Assembly (NCBI GenBank): GCA_015680685.1 | Contig: MNCI01015910.1 | Coordinates: 1,104,592 to 1,168,591, forward strand | Reading direction: 5' to 3' | Origin: Gnetum montanum | Lineage: Eukaryota > Streptophyta > Gnetopsida > Gnetales > Gnetaceae | Length of the DNA: 64,000 nt | Shown: piece by piece, positions 23,442 through 36,285 of the stretch | How the letters are laid out: each line of letters opens with the position of its first letter | How positions within the stretch are numbered: position 1 is the first letter of the stretch | Made by a program: the position numbers and the translations under genes | The notes under the pieces: generated by a model | The model's input: only the letters and a program-made list of their open reading frames with translations | Databases searched by the model: none | Told to the model about the DNA's origin: nothing

Positions 23442-23691
23442 GTTTTCTTACCGTTTCGACGTTACCCAATTATCGGGAAGCTGAGTTAATAAAAATAACA
23501 AAGTCTTTGCATGGTGTGGTTCTCACACATAAACATATAAAATAAAAAAAACAAAAAAAAAAGAGAAAGTAAGAATTCAAAGCACACCCCTTAGATGAAA
23601 TAATCATTTGGGCTACAAGCACTGGTTATGGAACTAAAAATAAAAATGTTCCCTCTAACTAAGACCCTTCTCGCTTCCCATTCTCTCCTCC

Positions 23692-23985
23692 TTGTTTCAT
23701 TGGAATGGTGGTGGCTCTTGGATGAAGGCATTCCTGTTACTTCACGAGGATGGATTGACCGAATGCATTAATGCGAAGTCACTGGATGTGGTTTGTTTGA
23801 GGCCAGACTTGGAATGGAACCTTCTAAGTTACATTAATCATGAACTACACAAGGGGCTGTACACCACCTTGTTCTTGGGATTTCATTACATTCTCTTCTC
23901 TCCATCCTTCTCTCCCTTGTTCACCTCATTGCTGGTTGTATCATTAGTGTGTATTTTGGTTGACACATTGTTTTCTTTTTGGTAA
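23692..23985 (+). CDS. E2 3' block B: 97-codon open frame with membrane-like segment
   Basis: Longest intact version of block B. Begins MFHWNGGGSWMKAFLLLHED, continues ECINAKSLDVVCLRPDLEW, and ends with a strongly hydrophobic region (SPLFTSLLVVSLVCILVDTL) before the stop. E1 and E3 carry the homologous block with stops. No known domain recognised. It may be a relic of a 3' accessory or env-like gene, but conservation could also reflect common descent of non-coding sequence. Confidence 0.35.
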   Translation: MFHWNGGGSWMKAFLLLHEDGLTECINAKSLDVVCLRPDLEWNLLSYINHELHKGLYTTLFLGFHYILFSPSFSPLFTSLLVVSLVCILVDTLFSFW

Positions 23986-24391
23986 ATTCTTGCGGTTAAG
24001 ACTTTAACTCTTGTTCCAAATGAAATTCTGAGAGCCTATGGACTCTTTGAATGTGGGTTTGTTAGGACATTAAGGGCATGATCCTACTTTGGGGAGGACC
24101 CGCTGACATTCCTATTTGGTACACTAGTTAAATTCTTTCCCCTAACATTTTTGTAATCTATATTATTTTGTTCATTTTCATCTTGACATCCATTTCATCG
24201 ATGTCATAGTTGTCTCTTTTTCTTCATCTTTCTTGTTCCTTTTCTTTCTCCATTATATTGCTACCAGAGGTTTGCTCTTAGTCATGGGGGTCTGGACCCA
24301 AATTTTTTCAATTTTCTCCTAACCCCTACACCTTCGGTAGTCACCACTATGATATCTCCAGATCCGTATTAGCCATACCAGAACTCAGCCA

Positions 24392-24673
24392 ATGGACCTT
24401 TCACTGAAGCAAGGTATAAATTGTAATGTGATTCACTTACCCTTGCTAATATAAGACTGTGTTGTGTGTGCAGATGATAATCATACAACAACAGATTGGA
24501 TTTGGAGAGCACACTTGGAATGGAGTAGTGCTAAAGCAGCTATGCAAGGAGCAAGATCGATGGCGCGCTTACGGATGGATAACGATAGGTGCAATCTTGG
24601 CATTGGCAATAGCAAAACTTCTTTCTCTCTCTCTTTCTCAGCTACCAAAGGAGGCCTGATGTCAAATGTATAA
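24392..24673 (+). CDS. E2 3' block C: small ORF spanning an intron-like 60-bp segment
   Basis: Segment 24392-24413 (ATG GAC CTT TCA CTG AAG CAA G) is followed by 24414-24473, which starts GTATAAAT, has TTGCTAATA about 30 nt before its end and finishes TGTGTGTGCAG. If removed, the reading continues in frame as DDNHTTTDWIWRAHLEW and MARLRMDNDRCNLG to a stop at 24671-24673. Unspliced, the leading frame hits TAA inside the segment. Splicing is inferred only from the motifs. Unknown function. Confidence 0.4.
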
Positions 24674-24834
24674 AGTGTTCACTCTTGTTGTCGTGAACGC
24701 TAGTTTTGTCTTGTCTTGTAATGATGATCCATTCACATATTATCCCATTAGTTCCATTTTGAGTCAATAATCGCATACCATCCTAATATTTTGTAAGGAA
24801 CTCGAGGATGAGTTTTTATTCAGTCATGGGGGTA

Positions 24835-25700
24835 TGATGGGATGCAATATCGCATGGGCCATGATATTGCATTTTCTACGATATCGCGTCTGCCCACAAT
24901 ATCACATCCCTCGCGATATCGCATCATCCCCTTCGATATCGCGTACGCGATATCGCAGTGCGCCATCATATCTATAAATAAGAGGTGGCTCTCCCTTGTT
25001 TCTTATCCTAGGCTTAGACCGTAGAGAAACTCTGGTAGTTTGATCCCTCCAGAGATAGAATATTTTGCATGTGCCTGCAGTAGGAGCTCTAAAGTGAACA
25101 GATCTTTATTCGAGAAAATATTGTACCTGAACACAAGTTTGTGTATGGCAATAAAGATGAACTTCTTGAATAAACCTTGCAATGCATGGAATAGGCTAAA
25201 TAGGATTTTAGTTATTGTTATTTACTATTTATCATTTAAATTCTTTATTAGTTATTGAATCTCTATCAACCCTTCTCTCCTAGTTAAGTGCCTCAGTACG
25301 ATCGCTTCGAGCACATGCGTTACGCTTGGTGATCCCAACAACAATTAGCGTTTGGTAACCAAGGTTGCATCAGTTCAGGGTGTGAACGGTAAGTGGGAAT
25401 GGATGCTGATGCTAGGTTAATTAAGGCTTAGTTATTTAGTTAAAGTTAGTTAATTAGTCTCTTCAATCCTTCACCTCTCAACATAGGAGATAAAATAGAA
25501 AAGACATAAAAATCACATACCTCAGACTTACTTAACCATACAATCGTGAAAACTATAAGTAAGTCTAGGAAGACAACGAATAATTAACCTTAAGTATTCC
25601 ATATGACGTGTAGGTACTTAGTCTATGGAGTTCGATCGGATCGCACATGCTACACTCGTATTCGTATGGTTGAGTGTAGGGGGTACCTCGCCGCTCATCA
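24835..25700 (+). repeat. E2 3' LTR (866 bp)
   Basis: Preceded by the polypurine stretch CAGTCATGGGGGTA. Starts TGATGGGATGC and ends CGCTCATCA. U3 holds seven GATATC-centred units (24840-24960), one more than the 5' LTR. TATA at about 24972. Confidence 0.93.
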
Positions 25701-25705
25701 TCTGC

Positions 25706-26380
25706 ACTATAAAAGTTAGAATTTTTCTTCTCTAAGTTCCTACAGTGTGGATTAAACAAGTTGTATAGAGTTATATTCACATACATTATGTACCTAGACA
25801 GATGTTCATGACAACAATAAAATCAAGATTTGTTTCCTTTATTACAATACTTGAACTCGCATTATGATTTACTTTATTACACTTTACTATTAATGTTCAT
25901 TTCCTTTTCATGCTATTAGTTAAGTACTTTATTACTTAGCACTTAAGTAAACATGCATGAGCATGACCATTTTGGGTATAACATAATAGCATTTGATAAT
26001 CCTAGGAGTGAATACTTGGTACACCTAGTAGTGAATACTTGGTAACCTAGAAATATTAGTACATGTTCAAGATATGTATAGAAAGTTAGGAATAGATGTT
26101 CTATGCTTAGGCTAGTTTAAATTATTTATTCATACTTAGATTAATTAGTTTAATATTTTTAAAATTTTGATAATAATAATTAAATACATCATGTGTCTCA
26201 ATCACATTCAACCATACTAAGTGAATCAACATAAGTGTAATTGGGAAGAAAATGATTAACATCTTAGTGCTTAGTTATCTAAAGCATCCATATAGTCTTA
26301 AGTTCATAGAATTTGACTAGATCATTCATGAACAATTGTGATTCATATGGTTGGACGTAAGGTTACTCTACCACTTATCA
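25706..26380 (+). repeat. E4 5' LTR, second part (R/U5)
   Basis: Continues the LTR interrupted by E2 and ends CCACTTATCA, directly before the E4 primer site. An AATAAA signal is present at about 25818. Diverged from, but alignable with, the R/U5 of E1-E3 LTRs. Confidence 0.75.
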
Positions 26381-26399
26381 TTGGCATCATTTTCGAGGA
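26381..26399 (+). other. E4 primer-binding site (tRNA-Asp type, decayed)
   Basis: TTGGCATCATTTTCGAGGA, at the same place as in E0-E3; more transitions than in the younger copies. Confidence 0.6.
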
Positions 26400-26519
26400 C
26401 TTTGGTGCTAGTGGTTTAGATAAAAAAGATCATTTAAGGATATTTGTTAGAGTCTAACATGATTTAACTATTTCCAAAAATAATAATATTTTATTCTAAG
26501 GCACACTTTTAATTTAATA

Positions 26520-28950
26520 ATGTCTTCTTCTTGTAGGATAGATTCTCCACCTACAAATGAGGAAACTAAAGGACATGATAGAAATACTAGTAAAGATGAT
26601 GTGCCATAGTAAGTGAAGATACTCTACAAACATTCAGATTCTTTCTATCCAAAGTTTACCTTCATACTTCACTAGGATGAACAAATGTTATGGAGAGACT
26701 TGGAAGATAATATTATATTATTACTTGATCAGTTAGTCTCATTAATACTCATGACAACATTGATAAGACTGGAACTTGATGAAGTAATCTTAGACTATGA
26801 AGCAATTAATGATATCTCTAGGGATTAAAGATCCACAAAGTCCCAATTACACAAGGACTAATTCATGATAGCTTTCTATGAGGCATCCAAAGGAAAGAGG
26901 GCTCCCATTCATCTAACATCACAATTCAAGAAGGAGGATACTAGTTATTAATCAAGAAAATCTCAATGATAAGGTCCTTCTCCACTCAAGAGAGATGACT
27001 TGAATCATTCATAATTATATTTAACCTTAGCAAGTAACCAAGGTAAGGGAAGGATAGGGCTTAGAACAAGGAAAACCTCAAGGCTAAGGTCTCCTAGTAG
27101 GTAGATAAGAGAACACCAATGAGATCATAGGAGGAAAGTAAGCTGACATAACTCTCCTAGTTCTTCATTGTCATCCTCTTCATCCTCATCATCAAGCTTT
27201 GACAATGGTGAATGTTGCCAAAATAGAAGGGGAAATGATTGTAGGTAAGGTAAAGATGATAGATAAGATGAGCATAAGAATGATAAAAGGGAATGTAGTC
27301 ATGAACAAGGACATGGACACAATAGTAAAATGAGGCAAAGTAAGCAATGCCAAGGAAGGCCTAGTCATGATAGGGATCATGAGGATCAAGATGATTATGA
27401 TGAATCATTGCTTGCCATAAGAATAATGATTAATATCTATAATATCATTTACATTCCTACTAGGCATCAAAGGGATAGTAGGATCAAAATATTAGATATG
27501 AACAATATTCCAATGTTTGAGAGAGATATAATGTAGACCTGCAACATCATCTATAAGCCTTTCATGGTGCTAGTATCTTATAGAATATTGAAAATAACTA
27601 GTAAAAGCTAAAAATTTTCATAATTATGCTTAGTAGAGAAGCTAAAAGTTGATACTAGTCCTTGGAACCAAAATCTATCAAGAGATGGAGTACGATTTTA
27701 GAATTTTTCAATGATAAATATTAGACATATTCCAGGGTTTCTAACTTGAGGAAGTGACTTCAAGGATAAAAACAAGATAACCATGAGTCCCTTTTGTATC
27801 CATGAGAAAATACTATTCTTTCCTTCACATATTCTTAGGACAAGATTTTCTCATAGAAAGTAACTACGCCATATCATAGATGGGTTTTGCAAAAAAAAAA
27901 AAAAAGAAAAAAAAAAAGAAAAAAAGAAAAAAACAAGAGAGACTCTTGGGGGATATACCCAAGGAAGATTATTTGAAATGAGAGACCATTAAATCCAAAG
28001 GATGATTAATTAAGTGAAAAATAAAGAAGATGAACTAAATAAGAGAGAAAGTGTAGAGGAGTACCATAGAGAACTTTAAATATGCAAAAAGGAGATGCAT
28101 CTCTATGAACTTGATGAAGAAGTGCCATTAGAGGAGGTAGTGTACAAAAAATTCTTATTCATTCAAAAATTAATTATTGAATTATTGGAAAATATTGATA
28201 AATGTGGGACTCCAATGATGAAAATTTCAAATAGCACTTAACATTGTGAAGGAAAAAGCAAAATAGGAAAGAGCCAAGGAGAAAAATAAAAGAAAGAAAA
28301 GAGATATAGGGAAGGATTACTACTAGCACAAAGAGAAAGAAACTATAGTAGAAGAGATTGATGACTCTGAGTTAGATGATGATGGTTGTGACATTTTCCA
28401 ATATGAACATCCAAAGGATTGTTGCCCAATAATATCACACTTGAAGGAGTCTAGGGATTATGTGTTAAACTTGAAGTTCATCAAGAAGAAAGCCCTACAA
28501 AGGTTACCTTACTCTCAAGGAAACTACTAGTAATCTCATCACCATCAATAGTGTTATCCAAGCGGAACTCCATCACAACCTCAAGAGTATTACCAACAGT
28601 GATAAAACTCATAGCCATGGGGTATGCCATCCCTAAGATAGAAATATTCCTATAGAAAACCTAATTCTTATAGATATTACATCCAAAAACTTGTATTACC
28701 TAATGATTCTACCACTTATGTTTCTTCTCACCACTATTATCCTTCAAAGTACACAAACTTGCCATTCCACATGCTAAATCACCTTCCATTTATTCTTCCT
28801 ATCCTTTGCAACACTCTTAACACCATGTCCTGAATCCTTTATCACTTACTCCATCTATGCAAGGTAAAATTTCTTCATAGCATTAATAAAAAAATGATAG
28901 TAGGGCTATAAACTCATAGGTGGATGATAACTCAAGTGGATCCAAGTATA
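26520..28950 (+). pseudogene. E4 gag
   Basis: Starts ATG TCT TCT TCT TGT (MSSSCRIDSPPT). The N-terminal domain, linker (27000-27420) and core (about 27470-28150; LSRDGVRF and a decayed version of the RWSTMLELFNDKYQ segment) are recognisable only through their match to E1-E3. The knuckle region near 28388 reads CDIFQYEHPKDCC, so the second Cys is replaced by Phe. An A-rich low-complexity tract (about 27889-27938) interrupts the core. Very many stops. Confidence 0.7.
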
Positions 28951-29089
28951 AGCCTTAGACAATATCATTATTTAGGCTAACTAGTCCATTGAAATGATTG
29001 TAGGCATTCATAGTCATGGACTTCACACAAATTATCTTCGGGACATCAACCAAGCCACCTTTAAACCAAAATATTCCTAATGTACAAAC

Positions 29090-29671
29090 TATCATGCTTA
29101 CTCATGTAGTCATAGACTAGATTAAGATAGGACATCTTGCTAGAAAAGGAATTGATCTAGTAACCCCTTGATCTACTTACAGATTATAGGAAATGCACCA
29201 TGCACTAGTCTACTAGTATTAGGTTCTAGAGTTAATTTGATTTCTTAAGAGATGTACAAAGCTTAGAACCTACCACTAGTTAAGAAATGTAACATTACAT
29301 TAGATCCTGTAAACTAATCCATCTATGTTCCCTTGGGATTCATAGAAGATGCTGTAAATACCATCAATGTTTGATCATATCTTACTAATTTCTTAGTAAT
29401 TCATGTGGACAGTTATAAGGAAGACTTTTCTATCATCATGGAAAGAGCTTGGCTAAGAAAAATTGATGGCAAGTTGGAAGTCAAAGATCTATCCTTGGAA
29501 ATTTCTAGGAAGAATGAGCATGGAAGGATATGCAATTTTAAAACTTGGGTAAACGAGTCCTTACATATAAGAACTATGAAGAGAGTTCCATGCATTGTGT
29601 ACAATGACATAGGATATAACTACATGCAGAGAATTTGGACAGTAAGTAATAAAACTATTACAACATGGTGA
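29090..29671 (+). pseudogene. E4 aspartic protease
   Basis: Matches E1-E3 protease: MLTHVVID-like start near 29095, VLGSRVNLIS near 29216 (catalytic Asp position degraded), then FSIIMERAWLRKIDGKLEVKD (29405 onward), in which the conserved IMGRAWL has become IMERAWL. Non-functional. Confidence 0.7.
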
Positions 29672-30129
29672 TCATATGCTGAACCAATCAACATTTAAAG
29701 GTGCTTGTACACAATAATCACAAAAAATAAGGCATCTATTAGTTGATACTAGATGATAACTCTAACTCTAAAATATTCATTGAATTGATAGAAGCCCTTG
29801 TAAGTGCTTACATTGATAAAATGGATGAAATGGAGTAGCTTAGATACTAACTTAAAAAGTAGAAACAAGTTGGAGAGAGTTGAAAATTCCTAAAGCATCT
29901 AGACTAGAACCTTGAGACGTAAAAGTGTTATTGAAATTTCTTGAGTATGTATAACTAAAAATGGTAAATTGGTAATCATAAAGTTCAAAATCACAAGGAA
30001 AAATAATAAGAACTTGCGGAAAGTAGTAAAAACGTGGTCAATAGTCTTTGCCTAATCATATGATAAAATCACATGTATTGATCCATCCATATGCTAACAA
30101 AAAATCTACACAAACTCTATGATTAATTT

Positions 30130-31000
30130 CAAGCCACAATCATAGAGGAGATTAAATCCTAAACTAAAGTAGTAAAGAAGGAGATGGAGAAGCTTTTGAA
30201 GCTTGGATTCATCTATGCTATAGTAGATAGTGAGTGGGTGAGAGCACTTCTTATTGTACTTAAAAAACATGGGTAGTGGCATATTTGCATTGATTTCAAG
30301 CTATTGAACATGACAACTCTCAATGATTTTTTTCATTACCATTTGTTGACCAAGTGTTAGATATCATTGTAAGCCATAAATATTATAGTTTCCTAGATGG
30401 TTATAGTGGCTATAATCAAATCAAAGTAGCCCTAGAAGACTAAGCTAAGACACCATTCATGAGTCCTTAAGGGACTTTTACATATAAGAATATGTCCTTT
30501 GGTCTGTGAAATACACATGTGACTTTCCAATGCCATGTCCTTAGAATCTTTCAACAATAATTTGGCAATGGTACAAAGGTATTCATGGATGAATTTTCCA
30601 CCCATGGATTAGATTTTCAACAAGCCCTGAACCATATGGAGTAAGCATTAAAACAATGTGTGGAGACTAATCTAAAGATCAATTAGTAGAAAAACAATTT
30701 GATGGTCTAGGAGGACATTTTCTTGGAGCATCAAAGTTTAGAAAAGGAAATTGAGATGAATCTAGAAAAGATAAGAGTGATCCAAGGAATAATTCAATAG
30801 CCATAAATAATGAAAGATGTTTAATCATTCCTTGGACATACAAGCTATTATAGAAGATTTGTTAAAAATATTTTTAACACTATTAAACCACTAATGAAGC
30901 TAACAAAAAAGGATTCATCATTCAAATGGACTAAGAAATATAAGTATGCATTTCAACTTTTGAAGCAAAATCTTCTAGAAACTCTAATTCTATGAGCTCC
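30130..31000 (+). pseudogene. E4 reverse transcriptase (Ty3/gypsy type)
   Basis: From about 30170 the frame gives VKKEMEKLLKLGFIYAIVDS, then a K-K-H-G block, ICIDFKLLN, a decayed FLDGYSGYNQI block, and the catalytic region VFMDEFSTHG near 30580-30610, where the second Asp of the usual xxDD is Glu. A later block (SFLGHTSYYRRFVKN, about 30825-30860) is the gypsy RT thumb/connection. Ty3/gypsy order is confirmed by the integrase lying downstream. Many stops. Confidence 0.8.
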
Positions 31001-31390
31001 CAATTGATCCAAGTCATTTTACATTATAATAGATGAGTTCAACGTTGCCCTAGGAGTTATGCTTACATACCTAGATGATCAAAAACATTTCTATTATATC
31101 TATTGTACAAGTCAGAGTATTGTAGATGCATAGGTCAACTACACCACAACAGAGAATGAATTGATGATAGTGGTGTATGCCTTAGAAAAATTAGAGTGGT
31201 TTGTGCTTGGATATCCAAGCTTTGTATATATAAATCATAGTGTAATACACTTCCTAATGAAAAAGCTAGTGCTTAGCCCCCGTATCATATGATGGTTGGT
31301 AAATTTTCATGAATTTGATCCTACCATAATTGATAGAAAGAAAACTAAGAACATTGTTGTAGATAATTTGTCTTGGATATGATGGGACTA
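31000..31390 (+). pseudogene. E4 RNase H
   Basis: Follows RT directly. Contains IIIDEFNVALGVML, the aligned start of the gypsy RNase H, NYTTTENELMIVVYALEKL (31139-31190) and VYINHSVIHFLM, matching the TE.EL..VV.A..K and D/N-H..L..L blocks. A VVDNLSW-like end occurs near 31355-31378. Confidence 0.78.
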
Positions 31391-31559
31391 CTAAGCTAAT
31401 GAAGAGCCTATGTTTGATCAATTTCTTAATGAAATATTTTTTGGAAAGGAAATAATGGTCACAATAGAAGTAGAAAAATCATGGTACAAATAATACCTCT
31501 CATATTTACTCATATAGGAGGTCCCTACTAGATAGGATAGGAGAAAAAAGCAATGCTTT

Positions 31560-32814
31560 CTTCACCAAGTCAAGCACTACACGGAGATAGGAGGACTTCT
31601 CTATAAGATCTACATAGATGATTTTGTGTGATGACGTGTGCTTGATGAAGTTTAAACCAAAATTCTCTAAGATAAATATGAGGAACCTTGTGGAGGTCAC
31701 TATGCAAGTAGGATAATTATCATTAAAATACTTATGGTAAGATACTTTTGACCCACAATTTTTAGGACTATACATTAATTTACCAACTCCTATGAATGAT
31801 GTCAAAGAGATGGAGGAATGACTACAAGGATGGAGGATCCATTAGAACCTTTCAATATATGGGGAATTAATTTCATGAGTCCCATCACACCCATGTCCAA
31901 TAGGAAATCCTACATCATCATTGTGGTGGACTATTGCATGAAGTGATGCTACAAAAATAATAGATTATACATCCACTACCACGACTAGGGTTTTTTTTTA
32001 ACAAAGTATGGTAAATAGGTTTGATGTACCTAAAACACTAATTTTTGATAATGGAACTTACTTTATAGAATCTATTTTTAGAAAATTAATAAAACACTTA
32101 GGGGTAGAGCATAAACTAATAATAAAATATCATCCCCAAGTGAATGGTCAAGTAGAGGTAACAAATAACAAAATTACATGAATTCTTGCTAGGAATATTA
32201 GTAGGTATAGGAAAGATTGGAGCACAAAACTCAATAATGTCTTATGGGACTATTGCTTCACTTGGAAACTTTGTATTAACTACTCTCCTTATGAGTTAAT
32301 ATATGGTAAGTTACCAAAACTTTCAATACAAGTAGAATTACATGCAGTTAACACAATTTATTAACTTGATGTTAACATCAGTTTAGCACAAAAAGAACAT
32401 CTCATAAATCTTAACATGTTAGATAAAAATAGACAAGTAGTCCTTTTGATAAATGATTTATACAAGACATACATAAAAAAAATGGCAGAATGTAGAATTT
32501 AAAAAGTTGACTTTCAACTAGAAGATAAGGTCCTCTACTAGAATTCTATACATGTATCTCAACAAACAAAATTCCAAGCACTATGAAAAGAATCCTATAT
32601 TATTCACTCAACTTTCTCTTTAGGTGCCATGAATATTTACCCTTGTGATTGTCCAAACAAAATAATCTTGGTCAACACACAACAAGTAAAACCTTTTATG
32701 AACTTCCCAATAGTTATGAACTCCACCTACATCTTAATCGATAGCCAAGCTTATTTCATTTTTTGTATTTCTAATTTTCAATCTAGTTGTGGGGGAGATA
32801 CCCATTTGACCTAA
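31560..32814 (+). pseudogene. E4 integrase and polyprotein C-terminus
   Basis: The zinc-binding H-H-C-C region is recognisable (HEEPCGGHYASR near 31680-31715, CQRDG near 31803). The core follows: FNIWGINFMSP (31851 on, first Asp replaced), FDNGTYF (about 32047) and an E-block near 32150. A last open stretch, 32629-32814, ends FQSSCGGDTHLT before the stop. That ending aligns with SHGGDGHLC in E1-E3, which is the key to the pol-deletion interpretation. Confidence 0.75.
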
Positions 32815-34200
32815 CACCTTGTGAGGTCATGGTTTTTTAACTTTTTGTTATAAAATTTATTTTCATTTTTCTAATTCTTATGTTTTATATTTTTTTTAAT
32901 TTTTCATTTTCTTTTATACTTTTTCATTATTTAAGTCATTTTATTTTTTTAAGTTTTTAATTTAATTTAATTTAAATTAATTTCAACTTTTCCATTAGCA
33001 ATAATAAGCATTATTGTTTATATAAAAGCAAACATTGTTCTTGGGTGGTGCCTTATACTATCAAGATGATTGGGAAAGTAGTTGTATAAAGTAGTGAGAT
33101 CACATAGACCATGCCTCCACTTTCTATAAATAAGAGATCTTCACCATGAAAGTAGTATGGTTCTTCTCATATTAAAACTAGAATTCACTCATGATCTTTA
33201 TGCCTTAAGGAAAGGCGGAAGGACTGAGAGAAAATGCAAAAGGATGTGGTATTAAGGTGATTTGCTAATTTCTTACACTTCCTCTATGAGTATTACTACT
33301 CCATGTATTTATGTTATTACTCATGTTTTACTTTAATGGAATCATGTTCTTGAATAAGTGTTACCTTACCATGTCATTAGAAAGACATGTTACCCATGCT
33401 TGAAGGTAGTCCTTTAGTAATAAAAACACAAGTCACTAATTAATTGATTTACAAAAGAAAATTGATTCTTGGGACACCACTGGAAAGACACATTACCCCA
33501 TTCTTGAAGGTAGGCTACTTTTTGGAATTCCAAATGTCTCTTGGACTAATTCCATTATGTGATTAGAAAAACATGTTGCCTATATCTAAAGATACTTCTC
33601 TGATGGGATTAGCATTGGTTATGAAGTTGGAAAGACATATTACCCATGCTTGAAAGCACTCTAACTAATTGTCAAGTTTATGAAAAAATAATTAATGTTT
33701 AAGTAATTAGTTAATAAAAAATGCTTCCTTGTTTTCTTTTGTTAAGTAGTAAAGTCTTCATATGGTTGTGATGGTCCTATAGTTATAAGTTCAGGATGAG
33801 GTGATGCAATGTCATTGGTAAAGGTATGGACTTACTTTGAAATCTTAATGAAGAGGTATGATGGTTATTTTAACCATAATTGACATAAGGATCTATTCTG
33901 GACATGGTAAAATATTTTACGTTCTGATCTTTGTAATCCCTTCTTGTTCCATTATTCACCTCATTGTTGCATATGATTATGTACCTAATGGTTTTATATA
34001 GTATAGTATAGTCATCTAATCAAGATGGTTATGTGCTATTTGAAATAAATGAATGATTTGCATTTAAATTCAATGGTATCCATAGACATATATAACATTG
34101 GTTACACAAGGGCATTATGGACAAGAGCCTACTTTAGGAAGGATCTACTTCTGTAACTTTTGTTGATCATGGCTCTAAACCAATCCCACATCTTCAAGAA
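32815..34200 (+). other. E4 3' untranslated region with internal repeats
   Basis: T-rich stretch after the polyprotein stop as in E1-E3, then a segment with a TATA-like CTATAAATAAGAG (about 33124) and four imperfect copies of a GAAAGACATNTTACCCATGCT-like unit (about 33378-33409, 33481-33513, 33562-33595, 33627-33660). Towards 34100 the sequence again aligns with the E1 3' region. No intact gene. Confidence 0.5.
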
Positions 34201-34639
34201 TACCATGGATAACTTTTCTAAATTCATGTATGATTTTGGGACTTCTTTTCATCAATTTTGATTAATTTTTAATTCTTTTACATTAAAATTCCCCCCAAAT
34301 TTAATATTTCTTGGCCATTTTAGAACCTCATGATTTTCAATGTTCTCATGCATTTACAATATCTTGTGAACTAGACCTTTTATTTTAGTTGCTTGAAAAC
34401 TTCCTATTTTAAACATCCTATTTTTGAACATCAAGGTAAATAATAGTAATAATAATAATAAAATATGATAAGTTAAAAACTTGATAATTTTAATTACGGA
34501 AAAGTTTTAGGAACATTATTTCATAATCACCTTTAGCCTAAATTCTACTTTTTTTGGATTTTGAGTTAACCAAGAATTAAAAAGGGTTAATCATAAAGCA
34601 AAGATTTCCAAAACTAATTTTGATTCTTTGGTAACTAAA

Positions 34640-36285
34640 TATGATGCTTACATGAGTTCCTATGTGATAGGGGTTCCAATAGTTTTGACCAATGAAATTT
34701 ATCATACAAAATGTAGTGCAATCCAATTGTAGACTTCAAAAATGATATTGAATGAATTACCAAGAACACTTGTATATATTATTACATTTAATAAATATAA
34801 AAGATATTATAATACATATGATAGTAGAAAACCCTCATGTTTCCATAGTGTAAAACAGAGAAAATATTTATAATTTTTATGGATTTTATACTTATAAGAA
34901 AAAAATAATAAATATTGTTGCATTGTAATCTCTCTTTGGGATAGGTGCAACATCACATATGTAATGCAATAAGATGGCTCTTAGTCACAACCTTAATAGC
35001 CTAACACCATGCCTTAGAGTTGTGGCCTCCTTAGATAAGAACAAATTATCACAACCAAATGGTTCTAGGCTACATAACCAAGAGAGCACTCTAACAAAGT
35101 ATAGTTGTAGTTGTGAAAGAAATGACTCAAAATACATACATAATACAAGGAGAGAAAATTAACTTACCTAAGGGAAGAAGAGCTCTTGATAAAAAATGGA
35201 CACCACCACCTTCAAAGGAATGAAAGTTATATTGAGAAATGACTAAGATGTGCATATGATATCATATCAAGTATCTATAGTTTTTAAAAAATAACAAAAG
35301 AGGTTCATTAATGCCTATGAATTAATGGAGGTCCATCAATGCAACTTGAGGTGATCTTGGTTACACCATAAATAAAAATAAATAAACTAGACTTGGAAGG
35401 AAATGCATGAGCACCCCTATGTTAACATAGGAGGTGAGCTAATGTAGGGTAGTCAATGCATTCCCCAAATCACACTTTGTTTCATCAATCCTATATGAAA
35501 GCTAGAACTTGAGGGAGCTTGCCAAAGGACCATAGGACATCTGAATGATGTTGGAATCTTTCTAAGAAGTTTGAAACATGCACAGAACCTCAAGGAAATA
35601 GGAAGGCTAGGGTGCATCCTATGAGACTAAGAACCTTAGATGTTTGTGCTATATTATAAACATATGGTACATAAAACACTTCCCAAATCTAGGGCATACA
35701 ATAAACACAAAAATTATCATTAGATGCCTCATCATTTTCCCATGACTAAATAAATCTAGTTCTATAGATTTTAAACACAAGATCTAAGAACTAGAACTAG
35801 AAACATGACATGATCAATGTGGAAAAATTACAATTGTACAAATGAATTTTATATAGGATAGATTACAAAATTATCATAATAAGAAGAGAATCCAAGGGAT
35901 GATAGTTGACAAGGAGAATCTAAGGGAAAATGGTTGTCAAGAAGAATCTTATGGAATGCTTACAAAGCTGAAGATGTCTTTGGCTTGATGGAATGATCCT
36001 TGATAAGTATTTTTACTTATATTTAAGTGCTAATTATTATGTATATCTCTTATGATTTTGGAACATAATCCTTTCACCTTCAAATATTCCTTTTGAGAGA
36101 GGCTTCTCAAGTTCTAGATCATATTGGTATTTTTTGAGAGAAATTGAATGGTGTTATCTTTATGTTGGTTTATACACTAAGGCTTAAGATTATTTAACCA
36201 ATTTCTACATGAGCCTCAAGGGTGCATCTACCTAAACATGATAGGATGCAATGATGCTAGAAATCATGTAAAATATTTAGGCATT
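34640..36285 (+). repeat. Diverged direct repeat, copy 1 (left part)
   Basis: Roughly 70-75% similar by eye to 44390-46140, in the same orientation and order (for example AATACATA near 34810 and 44568, TAACACCATG near 35000 and 44817, GTAGGGTAGTCAA near 35443 and 45362, TTAGATGC(C/T)TCATCATTT near 35721 and 45692). Copy 1 is split by E3 and resumes at 43171. No coding potential recognised. It could be a pair of old LTRs or a segmental duplication. Confidence 0.6.

Larger units (their letters stand above)
18593..25700 (+). mobile_element. E2: complete gag-protease LTR retrotransposon
   Basis: LTRs at 18593-19426 and 24835-25700 with perfect 5-bp duplications TCTGC (18588-18592, 25701-25705). 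Same organisation as E1: primer site, gag, protease, polyprotein C-terminus, 3' blocks A, B and C, polypurine tract. No RT, RNase H or integrase. It is inserted into the 5' LTR of E4 and is therefore younger than E4. Confidence 0.93.
18330..34200 (+). mobile_element. E4: old, pol-bearing Ty3/gypsy relative (with E2 nested inside)
   Basis: Left LTR in two pieces (18330-18592 and 25706-26380) because E2 is inserted in it. Then come a decayed tRNA-Asp-type primer site, gag, protease, RT, RNase H and integrase, a polyprotein end CGGDTHLT (stop at 32812-32814) and a 3' region similar to that of E1-E3 (for example GGCATTATGGACAAGAGCC near 34109). Homology fades after about 34200. An LTR tail of this type reappears at 48003-48130, followed by GGCAT, close to AGCAT before 18330, so the original element may have extended to 48130. 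All frames are heavily broken. Confidence 0.8.

Noticed and set aside
24480-24659. Alternative frame of block C in E2 (66 codons with a membrane-like segment)
   Set aside because: The same frame is broken by stops in E1 and E3, whereas the other frame stays open in all three copies.
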